Below, one piece after another: positions 42,617-52,859 of a stretch of 64,000 nucleotides of DNA. The notes under the pieces are model-generated. The model saw only the letters and a list, made by a program, of their open reading frames with translations, made no database searches and was not told where the DNA came from. Numbering within the stretch: position 1 is the first letter of the stretch; the number at the start of each line of letters is the position of its first letter. The DNA comes from Blasia pusilla (lineage: Eukaryota > Marchantiophyta > Marchantiopsida > Blasiales), in contig CM114272.1 in assembly GCA_050084515.1 (NCBI GenBank), forward strand, positions 31,558,001 through 31,622,000. Reading direction: 5' to 3'. Position numbers and translations under genes: made by a program.

Positions 42617-43480
42617 TACTAGAAGAAAACATTACGTTTATGACTAGAAAGAATAACTCGCTAGAGTCATATTGTAAAAAGTATGACTGAAAATGACTAG
42701 TGACTCCACTAGTCTTAAAAGATAAGTCATATATTACAATGACTAAGTTGAATTGAGTCATTTATTATTTCTCAATCATGCAAGAATGACTCATGTTTGG
42801 TTTGGATTGAATATATGACGTGGAGAAAATATGACACATCATCGATGATATGGAACGCCATGTCACTTTTCTATGGAGTCACTAGATGACTCAAAGTGAT
42901 AAAGTATATGACTCAACTTTTGTAAGTGTCAAGCTTGGTTATGACTCATATTTTCTAAATATATGACTTGTTGAATCATGAATGAATTCAAATTGTTCAA
43001 TGCTGTGACTCATTAAGTCATCGGATGATTCAAAAAGATCAACTTGTATGACTCGTTGAGATATTGTGTGGTTTATAGAGTCATTAATTGACTAAGACTT
43101 TAAATTTTGATGACTTGTTGAGTCATGTTATGACTATAATTTTAGTATAGTGACTTAGTGAGTCACTTGTGACACATTTGACATCTCATGACCATTTTCA
43201 CTTCAGTGGTATGACTTACGCTCTAGTCACATGACTCCTTTACTTTATTTTCATTATTTAATAGTGACTTATTCAGTCACTAATTAGTGATATAGTGAGT
43301 CATAATTGACACTTTTGACTCTTAATATAATTTGGTCAAGTCATGACTCTTTCTACTTTAATGGTATGACTTGATGATTGAATTTGTGTGACTTTTACAA
43401 TCATAAAATGATTTAGGCTTTTGTTATTTATGACTCAAAATCAATCATATGGCTGATTTCATTGAGACTGGAGTGATCAT
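42617..43480. repeat. CACTA-type left end with long TGACT/AGTCAT array
   Basis: Begins TACTAGAAGAAAAC (first base C changed to T from CACTAG). About 850 bp then follow, filled with TGACT and AGTCA in both orientations, often as TGACTCA. Probably the subterminal repeat region of a CACTA element. The TNP2-like relic 3 kb to the right may belong to it. Confidence 0.55.
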
Positions 43481-43845
43481 TTGATAATTGTGGAGATCCT
43501 GATTGACTGCCAAATAAATTCTACTTATACATTATTAATGAATGAAACAAAGAAAGGAAAGTTAGAAGAACCCAAGTATGTTCAATGTTTCAATATGTTC
43601 TTACAAGGGACTAGCCAACTATCCCATCTAGATAATCATTGCAGATTGCAATACGATAGAACTTGCAAAAGTACAAACCTATTTCTAAACAAAGGAATAG
43701 ATTAAAAGACACATGGTAAACCTATTTATGATGATGCCAGACCAAAAGGTAGATTGAAAACCGTTATGCAACTCGTAAAAAAATTAAACAAACATATTTA
43801 GAAGGTAATCACTTCTCCTAAAGTTATAAATGTATAAACTACTAA

Positions 43846-44040
43846 AGAAACATAATTGTGGGATACAACCCCCACACTCATACACTATCATAAAGAACAA
43901 AATTTTGCAATGAAAGAATGAGTGGAGATTGGTCCCCTTCTTAATTATATAGGGTATGTATAAGAGACCCTAACTCTAATCCTAACCATAGTCTTGAGTT
44001 AGAGTAACTGTGATTAACTAATCCTAGTAAAGATAGTCAG
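43846..44040. repeat. Dispersed repeat, first copy
   Basis: Shares about 200 bp with 48107-48320 in the same orientation (TTAATTATATAGGGTATGTA, GTAACTGTGATTAACTAA). Confidence 0.75.
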
Positions 44041-44251
44041 CAACCCCTTCAATATTCATCATTGTAAACTTTTTGTCCACAAGTGTTTTTGTGGAGTGAT
44101 ACCCCTCCACCTCCTTATCAATCTATTGTAAACTTGTTACTTGGGTGGTATAGTCCAACCCTACCACCTCTTCTTCAAACACTCCAAAGCCTCTTTTGTT
44201 CCCTTCAACATAAATGTGACCATCAAGCTTGTTGGGCCTGGACTTTCTCTC

Positions 44252-44788
44252 TTACTCCATAGAATTTTCTACACTTAACTTGAAAGAGTCCCAATCAAGA
44301 CCATATATATTGTCGTACTTTGCAAAACATAAGACTTGACCTGAACTCTTTCTTCGAAGAGATTTCCTTCTAAGCAACCAAACCTGATGCTCACGAGGAT
44401 GCTCACTCCCATCATGTGTAAGTATCACCTTGAGCATCCTTCAAACATTCACTATAAAGTATGGCTTCCAAATCAGCCCTTCACTCGCCAACCTTCACAA
44501 CCCCACTATCATCCAATCCTTAAGTGAATGCTTACTACATGAAGCATTCAAGGGCTCCCCTTCTTCATTCAAGGGCTTCCAATGTAAAGAACTATAATTC
44601 TCATACTTTGTAAAATATAAAACCCTTGGTAAATTTCTCATTCCAAGTCGCCATTCTCTAAGGAACCAAACGTGAACTTCACTCCCATTTGCTAATTCTT
44701 CTTGAGCATCACATAAACTCTCACTCCTCAAGAGGGCTTCCAAATCAACCTTAGACTCTCCCACTTTGACTATTCCACTATCATTCAA
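44252..44788 (-). pseudogene. Degenerate coding relic with two copies of one motif
   Basis: Two frames (44788-44495 and 44437-44252) repeat the pattern VW-x-LR...VL-x-F-x-KY-x-N...L-x-W: SEVHVWFLREWRLGMRNLPR, VLYFTKYENYSSLHW and EHQVWLLRRKSLRRKSSGQ, VLCFAKYDNIYGLDW. An internal domain duplication. Family unknown; separated by stops. It lies between a CACTA-type end and a hAT relic. Confidence 0.35.
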
Positions 44789-45109
44789 GGTCCACTCCCA
44801 TTCTTAGGTACAAGTTTTTCTCTTTTTTCTATCGAACCCTCCAAACTCCATCTTATATACCACACCCTTTCCATGTTAATATATCTACATTTGCAACTTC
44901 AACCTCTTGATTGAAGATATCTAGCCCAGCAATGAAGGCTTTCTAATAATAATTATGGGAAGAAATTTCATTCCAAAAGTTCAACTCTACACCCGTAGTA
45001 ATTATCCCATCATCCTAGTCCTACAAGCTCACAATAAGGTTGAAGAAAAATAAAAACTTTGGGACGCTTTATTACAATACAAACTAGCTTCTACACAAGC
45101 TTGTCAAAC

Positions 45110-46245
45110 TATATCAAAATGATGAAGTGTCATCATTGTCTTCTTTCTCCTCTTTATAGTCATCTATCTTAGACTCAATATTTTCTAAAGTCAACCTTAT
45201 TGGAACATTGTAAACGTCGCTCCTTGCTATCATTTTTTCTGCTTCATTCAACTCAGAGTCTATACTATTTTCACCTAAATTTCCATGTGCATTCAGCTCT
45301 AAAGTTGGATAAATCTCTAATCCAAAGTAATCTCCACTATCAACTACAACTACTTCCTGTTCATCTTGTTCTTGTCTCCATCCACTACCACCTCCCCCAT
45401 TCCCCTAAAACACCTCCTCAACTTGTGTATGGAAGACAAAAGGTTGGTGATCTTTAGCTCATTATCCTTTAGATTTATAAGGAGGAACCTCTCTAAGTCT
45501 CATTTCATGGATGGACGTCGAGAGGTCCAATCTCAACCAAAACACCTACATAAGAATATGAGCATTGGATAGGGTTGGTTTATTTAATATCATCATCCAC
45601 AAAGATAACACCTATGCCACTACCATAAGTGGAATAGGGTGTATCTCTTGAACCTTCTACTCGATAATGGTTACGGTAAGCCCTTATGCTCTTGTAAGAT
45701 AGGACTTTAGTGGTGGGGGAAATAGAAAGGGAATGATCCTCTTGATCAAGAGGCTCTTGGTTTAGATGAAAGTTATGGATGACTGCATGCTCTACTTATG
45801 AGAGGGACTAAGAGAATCTACAACTTCCATACCAAACTCATCTATAAATTGTTCCTAATGGTTGATAATATTGTCAAATTCTTGCAAAAATGTTTCTACA
45901 TAAGAATTGACATCGGTGATATTAAGGTCATGCATCCCCTTTGCATAGAGTTTAAAATATTTCTTGAGATCTCTCATGCTCCTAGCATTTGAAGTGATGC
46001 CTTTCATCCACACCATGCCATGGAGTTATAGTAAAAAAGTGGATCTCTTTCATGATCTCAAATATGCAAGAATAAATACATCCTATCATTGGTTTATTAT
46101 TGTCACACTCTTTTAAAAAAATAATAGTTATGAGAGCCGCAACAAACCATTTTTCATCTTCTATCCAAAAATCATGAATGGCCATAATAGTCTCAATCTT
46201 TTGTGCTTGATAAACTCCAATCTCTCTATTTTTCTTCCTCAAACA
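45110..46245 (-). pseudogene. hAT-superfamily transposase relic, copy 2
   Basis: Right to left: KIETIMAIHDFWIEDEKWF, FLKECDNNKPMIGCIY and TITPWHGVDERHH correspond to METTMANHDFWMEGEELF-like and PLTPWPGVGGRHR of copy 1. SNARSMRDLKKYFKLYAKGM and DVNSYVETFLQE follow. The C-terminal tail (about 45460-45110), missing in copy 1, is acidic and reads SGDYFGLEIYPTLELN and YNVPIRLTLENIE. Many stops. Confidence 0.7.
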
Positions 46246-47059
46246 ACTTGTAGAAGCCGATTATGAAAGATTGATGTCACAAGTTTTCTTACTTAGATTG
46301 GCCTACTGATTTGCTTACTCCCTAAGAAAATTTGATTCTTAACTCCAAACTGATATTCAACAAATGTAGAATGATAAGATTTGGTTGCTTATCGTCATCA
46401 CTTCACCATACACTAGGTGTTGTGCAAAATGTAGTGTTGTGCTCAGTTGATAACCTTTTGTGATAATTGTACTTGAACTCCTGCATCCTCTGATTCTTCA
46501 CATACCCCCTTCCTCTCCATCATCTCACACTAGAGTTCTAGTCGGCACAAACCTATTCATGTATTCTGTGACAAAGCCAAGAGCTACATTGAGAAGATAG
46601 CTCTTGACCATGCAACCTTCTAGACGTGCTCTTGACCTTACATATTTCTTCGTAATACCCATATAAATCTCAAATCGGTACATCCATCTACATGAGATAG
46701 ACCCACAAATATCCAACTCCTCTATAACATGGATGAGAACATGGGTCATTATACTGAAAAAGGCTAGAGAGAAATGCATCTCAAGCAAACAAAAGGCAAT
46801 GGTTGTGTCTTCATGTAGTCTTTTATATTATGTAGGATCCCAAATTTTTTGTGAAACTTTCTTGAACAATCTACTTAGTCTCATGATTGTGATCCTTACG
46901 TCTTTGGTCATGAGACCTCGTAGGAAAAAGTGAATTTTTTTTTGGATGAAGACATGGTATTTGTGAGACTTCATATTACCCAATTTCTTATGCACAATAT
47001 GTTTTTTTTAAGTCAACACTAAAACCAGTAGGGACTTTCAATGAATCTACCCTTCCCAA

Positions 47060-47362
47060 GATCATAATTTGTAAGAGGTCTTAATAGACCTCCACTCTTA
47101 GCAGGGTGTGGCCGTAGCCATAAGTGGGGCCGGATTCCTCTCTTCTCCAAATCTGGACGCAGTTTCAATGTGTCTTTAACCCCAAAGAATTTCTTCACTA
47201 AATGATTTATGAGGAGGTAAGATCATAATTTGCAAGAGGTCTTAATAGACCTCCACTCTTAGCAGAGTGTGGCCGTAGCCATAAGTGGGGCCGGATTCCT
47301 CTCTTCTCCAAATCTGGACGCAGTTTCAATGTGTCTTTAACCCCAAAGAATTTCTTCACTAC
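47060..47362. repeat. Local tandem duplication, 142 bp at 161-bp spacing
   Basis: 47060-47201 and 47221-47362 are almost identical (GGTCTTAATAGACCTCCACT). It lies in the CACTA coding relic and duplicates part of the coding sequence near LDVMHVEKN. Confidence 0.9.
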
Positions 47363-48064
47363 ATTCTATGTGATATTCTTCTCCACATGCATGACATCTA
47401 AAGTATGTCGAATCAGTAGATGTTATCGAGTCATTATGGTCAAGAATAGACCATATGGAACATTTGACTTTATAACAAAAAAATCTCAAAATCACTCTAC
47501 AAAGAACTCAATGAGTTCTTGAAGGATACTTCCCAATAAGGCAAATCAAACAACACTCCTTTGCGCTTAACACCAATTCTCTTGTAAGGATCTAGTGGAC
47601 CATCTTATAGATTCCCACGTCTCTCGTACATATACTTCTCTTCTTCCCATTTTAGAATTTCTACCTCTTCAATTCTATGTTGAGTTGGTCTAGGTTCCAT
47701 CTTTCCATTGAAAGGTGGAGCAAACTTTGTGCCTCTCCAATAGTGATCCCTCTGGAGATGATGTTGATGACCGCCAAATATTGGTTTCCCACACTCTGTG
47801 GAGAAGTCAGAATCGACATTCAACCCACATATGGTGCAAGCAATCTTGCCACCATGAGTTTTTCTAGACATTAGCTCATAAGCACGGTAGTAATTGATCG
47901 TTCATACAATGAGGGCCCTAAACGTAAATTTCCACTTACCATTCAATTGTCTCACATTATGAAATTCAACACCCTTCCACAATTGCTGAAACCCCTCTAG
48001 AAGTAGAGCAAAGAATGTAACGATGTTCTTCCCAATAACACTTTCTTTGCCTGCAATGATCAAT

Positions 48065-48411
48065 GCCAATTGGATAAAAAAAGTTTGTTGGCAATCATTG
48101 TGGAAAATTGCTAAAGAAGCATAATTGGTGGAAAACAGCTCTCACACACACACACCACCATGGAGAACGAAATTTGCAATGAGAGAATTGATTGGAGGTT
48201 GATCCTCTTCCCAATTATATAGGGTATGTACAAGCAACCCTAACCCTATCCTTAACCATAGTATCGAGTTAGCCTAACTGTGATTAACTAACCCTAGTTA
48301 AGATAATCGTGCTTAATTGACTAACCAAGATTAAGCTTCCCTACTTCGTGTGAGTGCCAAATGTAGCAGTTCAGGTGTCTCATGAGCTTGACTGTAACTC
48401 AATCTTCAATA
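48065..48411. repeat. Insertion in CACTA relic, contains dispersed repeat second copy
   Basis: Separates TNP2 pieces that should be nearly contiguous. 48107-48320 matches 43846-44040. Exact ends and target-site duplication not clear. Confidence 0.6.
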
Positions 48412-48730
48412 ATCACGAGAGCAAGTTGTAATTTGTTAACAATACTAGCCAAGTCAACCATGAACTTGCTTTTTCTAAGTAAGGATTCAAGCCCACTAAG
48501 GCTAAGCCAGATCGAAAATTCCTCTTCTCACTATTAAAAGCAGGATAGAAGTTGTCCAGATGCTTCCATGCCTTTGAGTCCCCCGTGTGTCTAAGTAGTC
48601 CATCTTGGCTTAGGTTCTCATATGCCCAACATATCAACTCAGATAAGGCCTTGGATCTAAACTTTTTTTGAAGTCTTGGAATGATGGGGAAATGAGGGAG
48701 CACTTTACAAGGTATCAATGATCTACCCAT

Positions 48731-49324
48731 TTTCCGCTATCTATTTTCTGAGCACTTTGGACACTGGTCATGAGTACTTAAATCTCCACAAAATAAAAAC
48801 ACATCCATCAAAATAAGCATGGATCACATTGTAATTTAACCCCAACTTTGCCACTAGATTTTTGGCTAAATAATGACTTCTTGGCATGATGTTCCCTAGG
48901 GACAACACCTACTCTCTAAGTAATTTAGGATTTTGTCTACAATAATATTAGGCAGATTATGGGCTCCAGCAATATTAAAAATATGGCATAAGAAATGCCA
49001 ATTTTGACACCTTTGCTATGTCATATAATGGCTTATATGCTTCAACCATCTCATCATCATGTATGCGTGGATTTTAATCTACTGATTGTGCATCATGCAT
49101 GTTGTTGTGCATGGTTCAATATGTCTATATCATCCAACCCTCCATAATTCCCTTCATGGAAACTATCATATAGGATGAAAATATCATTCAACATTTGTTC
49201 TATATCAATAGTTACTCCATCATCTACACTATGTTGGTGTATATGCACTGTCTTAGGAAACACAATCCCTTCTACTTGACTTTAATTCCCTTCTACAACA
49301 GACCTAGTAATAGTGGTTTAATCA
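48731..49324. other. Spacer, possibly CACTA flank
   Basis: No further recognisable coding fragment on either strand. Confidence 0.3.
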
Positions 49325-49630
49325 TGGTTGCACAAAAACGGACAAGTCCTTGCTTAGGACGGACATGGACGGACATGTGTTCCAAGAGGTGGGACCCACA
49401 CTTAGAGTCCATGATGGAAGGCAAGGCAAGGATGAGAGGAGCAATGAGGGAGGAGGGAGTGGAGGTGGAGGGAGGAAGAAATGAGGGAGTATGAAACACG
49501 AAGGCAAGTAAGGGGAATGAGAAAGAAGGAAAAGGTGGGGCGCATACAGACAAGTCTTTCCATAGGACGAACATAAGTCCACGGACATGGACATGTTCAC
49601 GGACACGGACTTTGTCCAAATGCAACATTG
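49325..49630. mobile_element. MITE-like element, about 305 bp
   Basis: Ends GGTTGCACAAAAACGGACAA and, reversed, TGTTGCATTTGGACAAAGTC. The interior has GGTGGGACCCACACTTAGAG and GGAGGAGGGAGTGGAGG. Matches 41530-41875 along its length. No coding capacity. Confidence 0.7.
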
Positions 49631-49727
49631 GGTTTGATGAAGCATATTATCATCCTCATCTTGCAAGCACTATTCTTCGTCAGAGGAGTCAAATTCCTCT
49701 GCTTGATCGCTTCGCCCCTCTATACAG

Positions 49728-49771
49728 TTTCCCCTTATAGGATCTGCCTTTCCAGATCCTATAAGGGGAAA
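49728..49771. repeat. Perfect 19-bp inverted repeat with 6-nt loop
   Basis: Left arm 49728-49746 TTTCCCCTTATAGGATCTG, loop CCTTTC, right arm 49753-49771. Confidence 0.9.
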
Positions 49772-51639
49772 GCGTTGGTGTTTTCGTAGATGCTCTTCCA
49801 CCTTATGCAAAGATACACTCTCGTGACCCTTACAAAGATTACAAGGACACTTAACATGACTTTGCCCATCCCTCTTCGCCTTGGCCTACTCTCGACGTCA
49901 TATCTTAAGGTCATGTCTTGTAACTCTTTCGATATCCATGCCATGAAGCCATGAATGTGTCATAACGAATGGTTAACACGCCATCATCTCCCCCTCCATC
50001 TCATGCCATGAAGGCGTTATGGACTGCATACTCGTGGCATGGCATGTAGGGCTATGGAGAAGGTGATTTCCATGATGGAAAGGATATCGTGTGCTTGGTA
50101 GAATGGTGATTGAATAGATATTTAATGCATATGACCCATGCACCTAGCGCAACTTGCCTCACTTTGAGGCAATCATAGGTTCCGCGGAGGGTGCCTTGGG
50201 GCACTTAATGCGAAAGTAGTGTTCTTTAACACAAGGCTCACAAACCTCCCTAGCCCTCATTGCTAACGTGCGTGCACTTGGAACCCCCGTAATGGCTCTT
50301 ACCTCCATATATTAACGCCTATGTGACACTCCTTGGTGCAAACTCATATGGAGAGCGTCGTTGCTTTAACTACCTCCAACCTACTTCTTGACTTCTTTGA
50401 GCTCTTTGTTAAGTCTCTCCAACCTTGCAGCTCTACCTATGTCAAGCTATATGTCTACATGGTCAAGTGCGGCCCATTCTTACTTCCTCCTGCTTGATGC
50501 AATATCCATCCCTATGCCGCCAATTTTTTGTCGATCTCCTTTTCAAGAGATCTCACCAATCTAGGGTTTTTTTCTCTATTAGCATGCCTGAATATGCACA
50601 GTAGAGGCACTTTGAGTGTCAAATTATCTCTTTCTCTCTCTAGTGAAGGAGGACGAGTCATGGGAATGGACTTCCTATTTGAACAAATGAAATAGCAAGT
50701 GTTTTTTGGCCTAGAGTTGAAAAAAACTCAAAGGAAGGAGTTTAATCAAGAAACTTGTGGGTGTGCTAAGCGATGAATGCATTTATGGTGAACAACACAT
50801 ATTTTTTGTGATACCTTGCTTGAGAGAAAGATTTATAAGAGATCTCTTAAGTTTCAGTTGTTGTCGACGACCTTCCTTCGTCGAGCTGCATAGATTACGA
50901 GTGGTTGAGACATATGGTAGGAGGAATCAAAATTTCTTAAAGCCGTAGTCGCAAAGTCTATGAGAAAATTTCTTCCTATAATGTGTAAGGAGCTTCGTGG
51001 ATGGAGCGTGCAACATTAATGAAGGTAGCAAGCTCATAGCTCGGGCCGCTAGAAAGAAAATAGATGCGCGTTCTCTTATCCTATTCCTTTTTTTGCCTAT
51101 CCTGACTTCTTTACCAACTTTTATTTGCAACTAACCTCCACATCCTCGTATGATGTAAATTTGGTATAGCTGGAAGGATATGTTAATTGAAGTGTTTTTT
51201 TTTTCATCTGAAAAATTAAAATCATTTTTTATGTAAGGGAAATGATATGTTTTGCGGATCATGCTATTAAAAGGCCATACTAATTTTAGACCGAAAAAAA
51301 TTGAAGAATATTTATGAAAAAACTACATGAGGAAGTGAAGAAAAGTTAAGTAAAAAGTTCATGACTTGGCTTTTGGAGTTGTTATCATGAAATCTAATCA
51401 TGAGATATAGGAAAAAAAAGATAATGTCTGTTAAAAATTCTACAAATCACAAAAGAGAATTAAATATTAAAATTTCAATGTTATCATCACTTTTATTAGT
51501 GAGATTTCCTTAAAAACTATATGGTGTTAAAAATAAATAATGCTTCAATGGAAATGCAATAAGTGAGAAATCTTAGATCCACTTTCAAAGCAAATAATTA
51601 TGGATCCTACTACTAGGACATATTAATTAGTTCTCTTAT
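49772..51639. other. Spacer, no gene recognised
   Basis: Moderately CpG-poor with scattered short ORFs (50757-50948, 50927-51130) that lack family features. AT-rich from 51150. Confidence 0.35.
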
Positions 51640-51965
51640 ACGAGGTTGCACAGAAACGGACATATCCGTTCATGAGACTGGCATGTCCGGAGATGTCGTC
51701 AGACATGCCCGATCCACACCCAAGCCCGCCTGGAGTCCGTCGTATAGACATACCTAGGCTCGTAGGATGGGGTTAGCTCCCATTGGGCGGGCTCAAGCCC
51801 GTGCGAGGACCTCGTGATAGGCTTGAAGCCAGTACAAGGCCCGCACGATAGGCTAGGGACAGCCGCCCACCATACGATCCCTGCCCGAATAGATTCTCAA
51901 CCCGCCACGAGGTCGTTGCGCTAACCTTAGATCGCTCGCCCAATGGGGCCAAGCCAACGGGTCTG
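51640..51965. repeat. GC-rich MITE-like element of the GGTTGCAC family
   Basis: Starts GGTTGCACAGAAACGGACAT then ATCCGTTCATGAGACTGG. The interior is GCCCGC/GCGGGC-rich, as in 11166-11960. Right end not clearly seen. Confidence 0.55.
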
Positions 51966-52188
51966 GTTACAATATTTTACTTCCGCTACATGTATCCTTT
52001 GTTTTGCTATTTCGGTTTTGTGATTGTTGTATACCGTGGATGAAAATTTGGATGTCTCCCTTCAGTGTATCCCAATTGTATGATTAGTGTGAATTAAATT
52101 AGTGTGACTTCAACAACAATCTAATTCCCTACCATCCTTCTCTTATACAATTCCTCTCATCTTATTTTATATGGGCATTTTTTCTCTT

Positions 52189-52690
52189 GTTCCAAAACTT
52201 CCTCTCCCTCGTATGGTATACAAAACTAGTGGTTTGTATTCCCGTCTTTCCCTATCCGTTCTCTCGCATTTTTTCTCTCGTCCCAAAACTTCCCCTTCAT
52301 CGTAAAAAAACTAATGGTTTACGAAGTACAAATTTTTTTCCCTTACATGGTGGGCCGCATATTGGTTTTATCTATATTATTATGGGAGCGTGCCTTCTTT
52401 ATTTGCAAACACCTCTATGCTTGACACATGGCAAGTGGGCAACAAGAAAATGTTTCACATGTTACGGACAACAAGAAATATATTTGAATTTATGTGCAAA
52501 ATCATTAATCTCTTCCCTTCATGGACTATGCATTAATTCTTCAAACATTTTTTTTTTCACATCGCACGACCACTCTATCTATATTATTATGGGAGAGTGC
52601 CTTCTTCATTTGCAAATTTTCTCTATTTGACACGTGACAATTGGATAATAAAAAAATGTTCCACATGCTAAAATAACCCGGAAAAAATTT
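52189..52690. repeat. Nested direct repeats, possibly Helitron-like
   Basis: TCTATATTATTATGGGAG followed by GTGCCTTCTT.ATTTGCAAA occurs at about 52369 and 52574. Upstream, CTCTCGTCCCAAAACTTCC resembles CTCTTGTTCCAAAACTTCC about 93 bp earlier. The TC-TATATTATTA start recalls some plant Helitron 5' ends, but no 3' hairpin or CTRR end was found. Confidence 0.4.
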
Positions 52691-52859
52691 GAATTTATAT
52701 GCAACATCTTTTATGGGTTATATTAATTTTTATATTTCTTTTTCATAACACATTTATATTTACATTTTCACACGGATTTAGAATTGAGCATTAGAAAACA
52801 TTAATATATATTTTTTAATATATCTACCATTTTGAGCTACTACGCCACCAATTAACGGA

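Larger units (their letters stand above)
46510..48730 (-). pseudogene. CACTA (En/Spm) TNP2-like transposase relic
   Basis: Right to left the pieces follow TNP2 order: CKVLPHFPIIPRLQKKFRSK, DGLLRHTGDSKAWKHLDNF and LALVGLNPYLEKASS (48730-48413). After an insertion: GKESVIGKNIVTFFALLLEG, FQQLWKGVEF (about 48045-47930), GGKIACTICGL with GGHQHHLQRDHYWRG (47871-47605), LDVMHVEKNI (about 47390), and finally MTHVLIHVIEELDICG, SISCRWMYRFEIYM and EGCMVKSYLLNVALGFV (46788-46525), the DUF4218 region. Broken by stops, a local duplication and a 340-bp insertion. Confidence 0.8.

Noticed and set aside
52369-52690. Calling a Helitron here
   Set aside because: Only a weak 5'-like start is present. No CTRR end with hairpin and no RepHel coding were found, so it is kept as a plain repeat.
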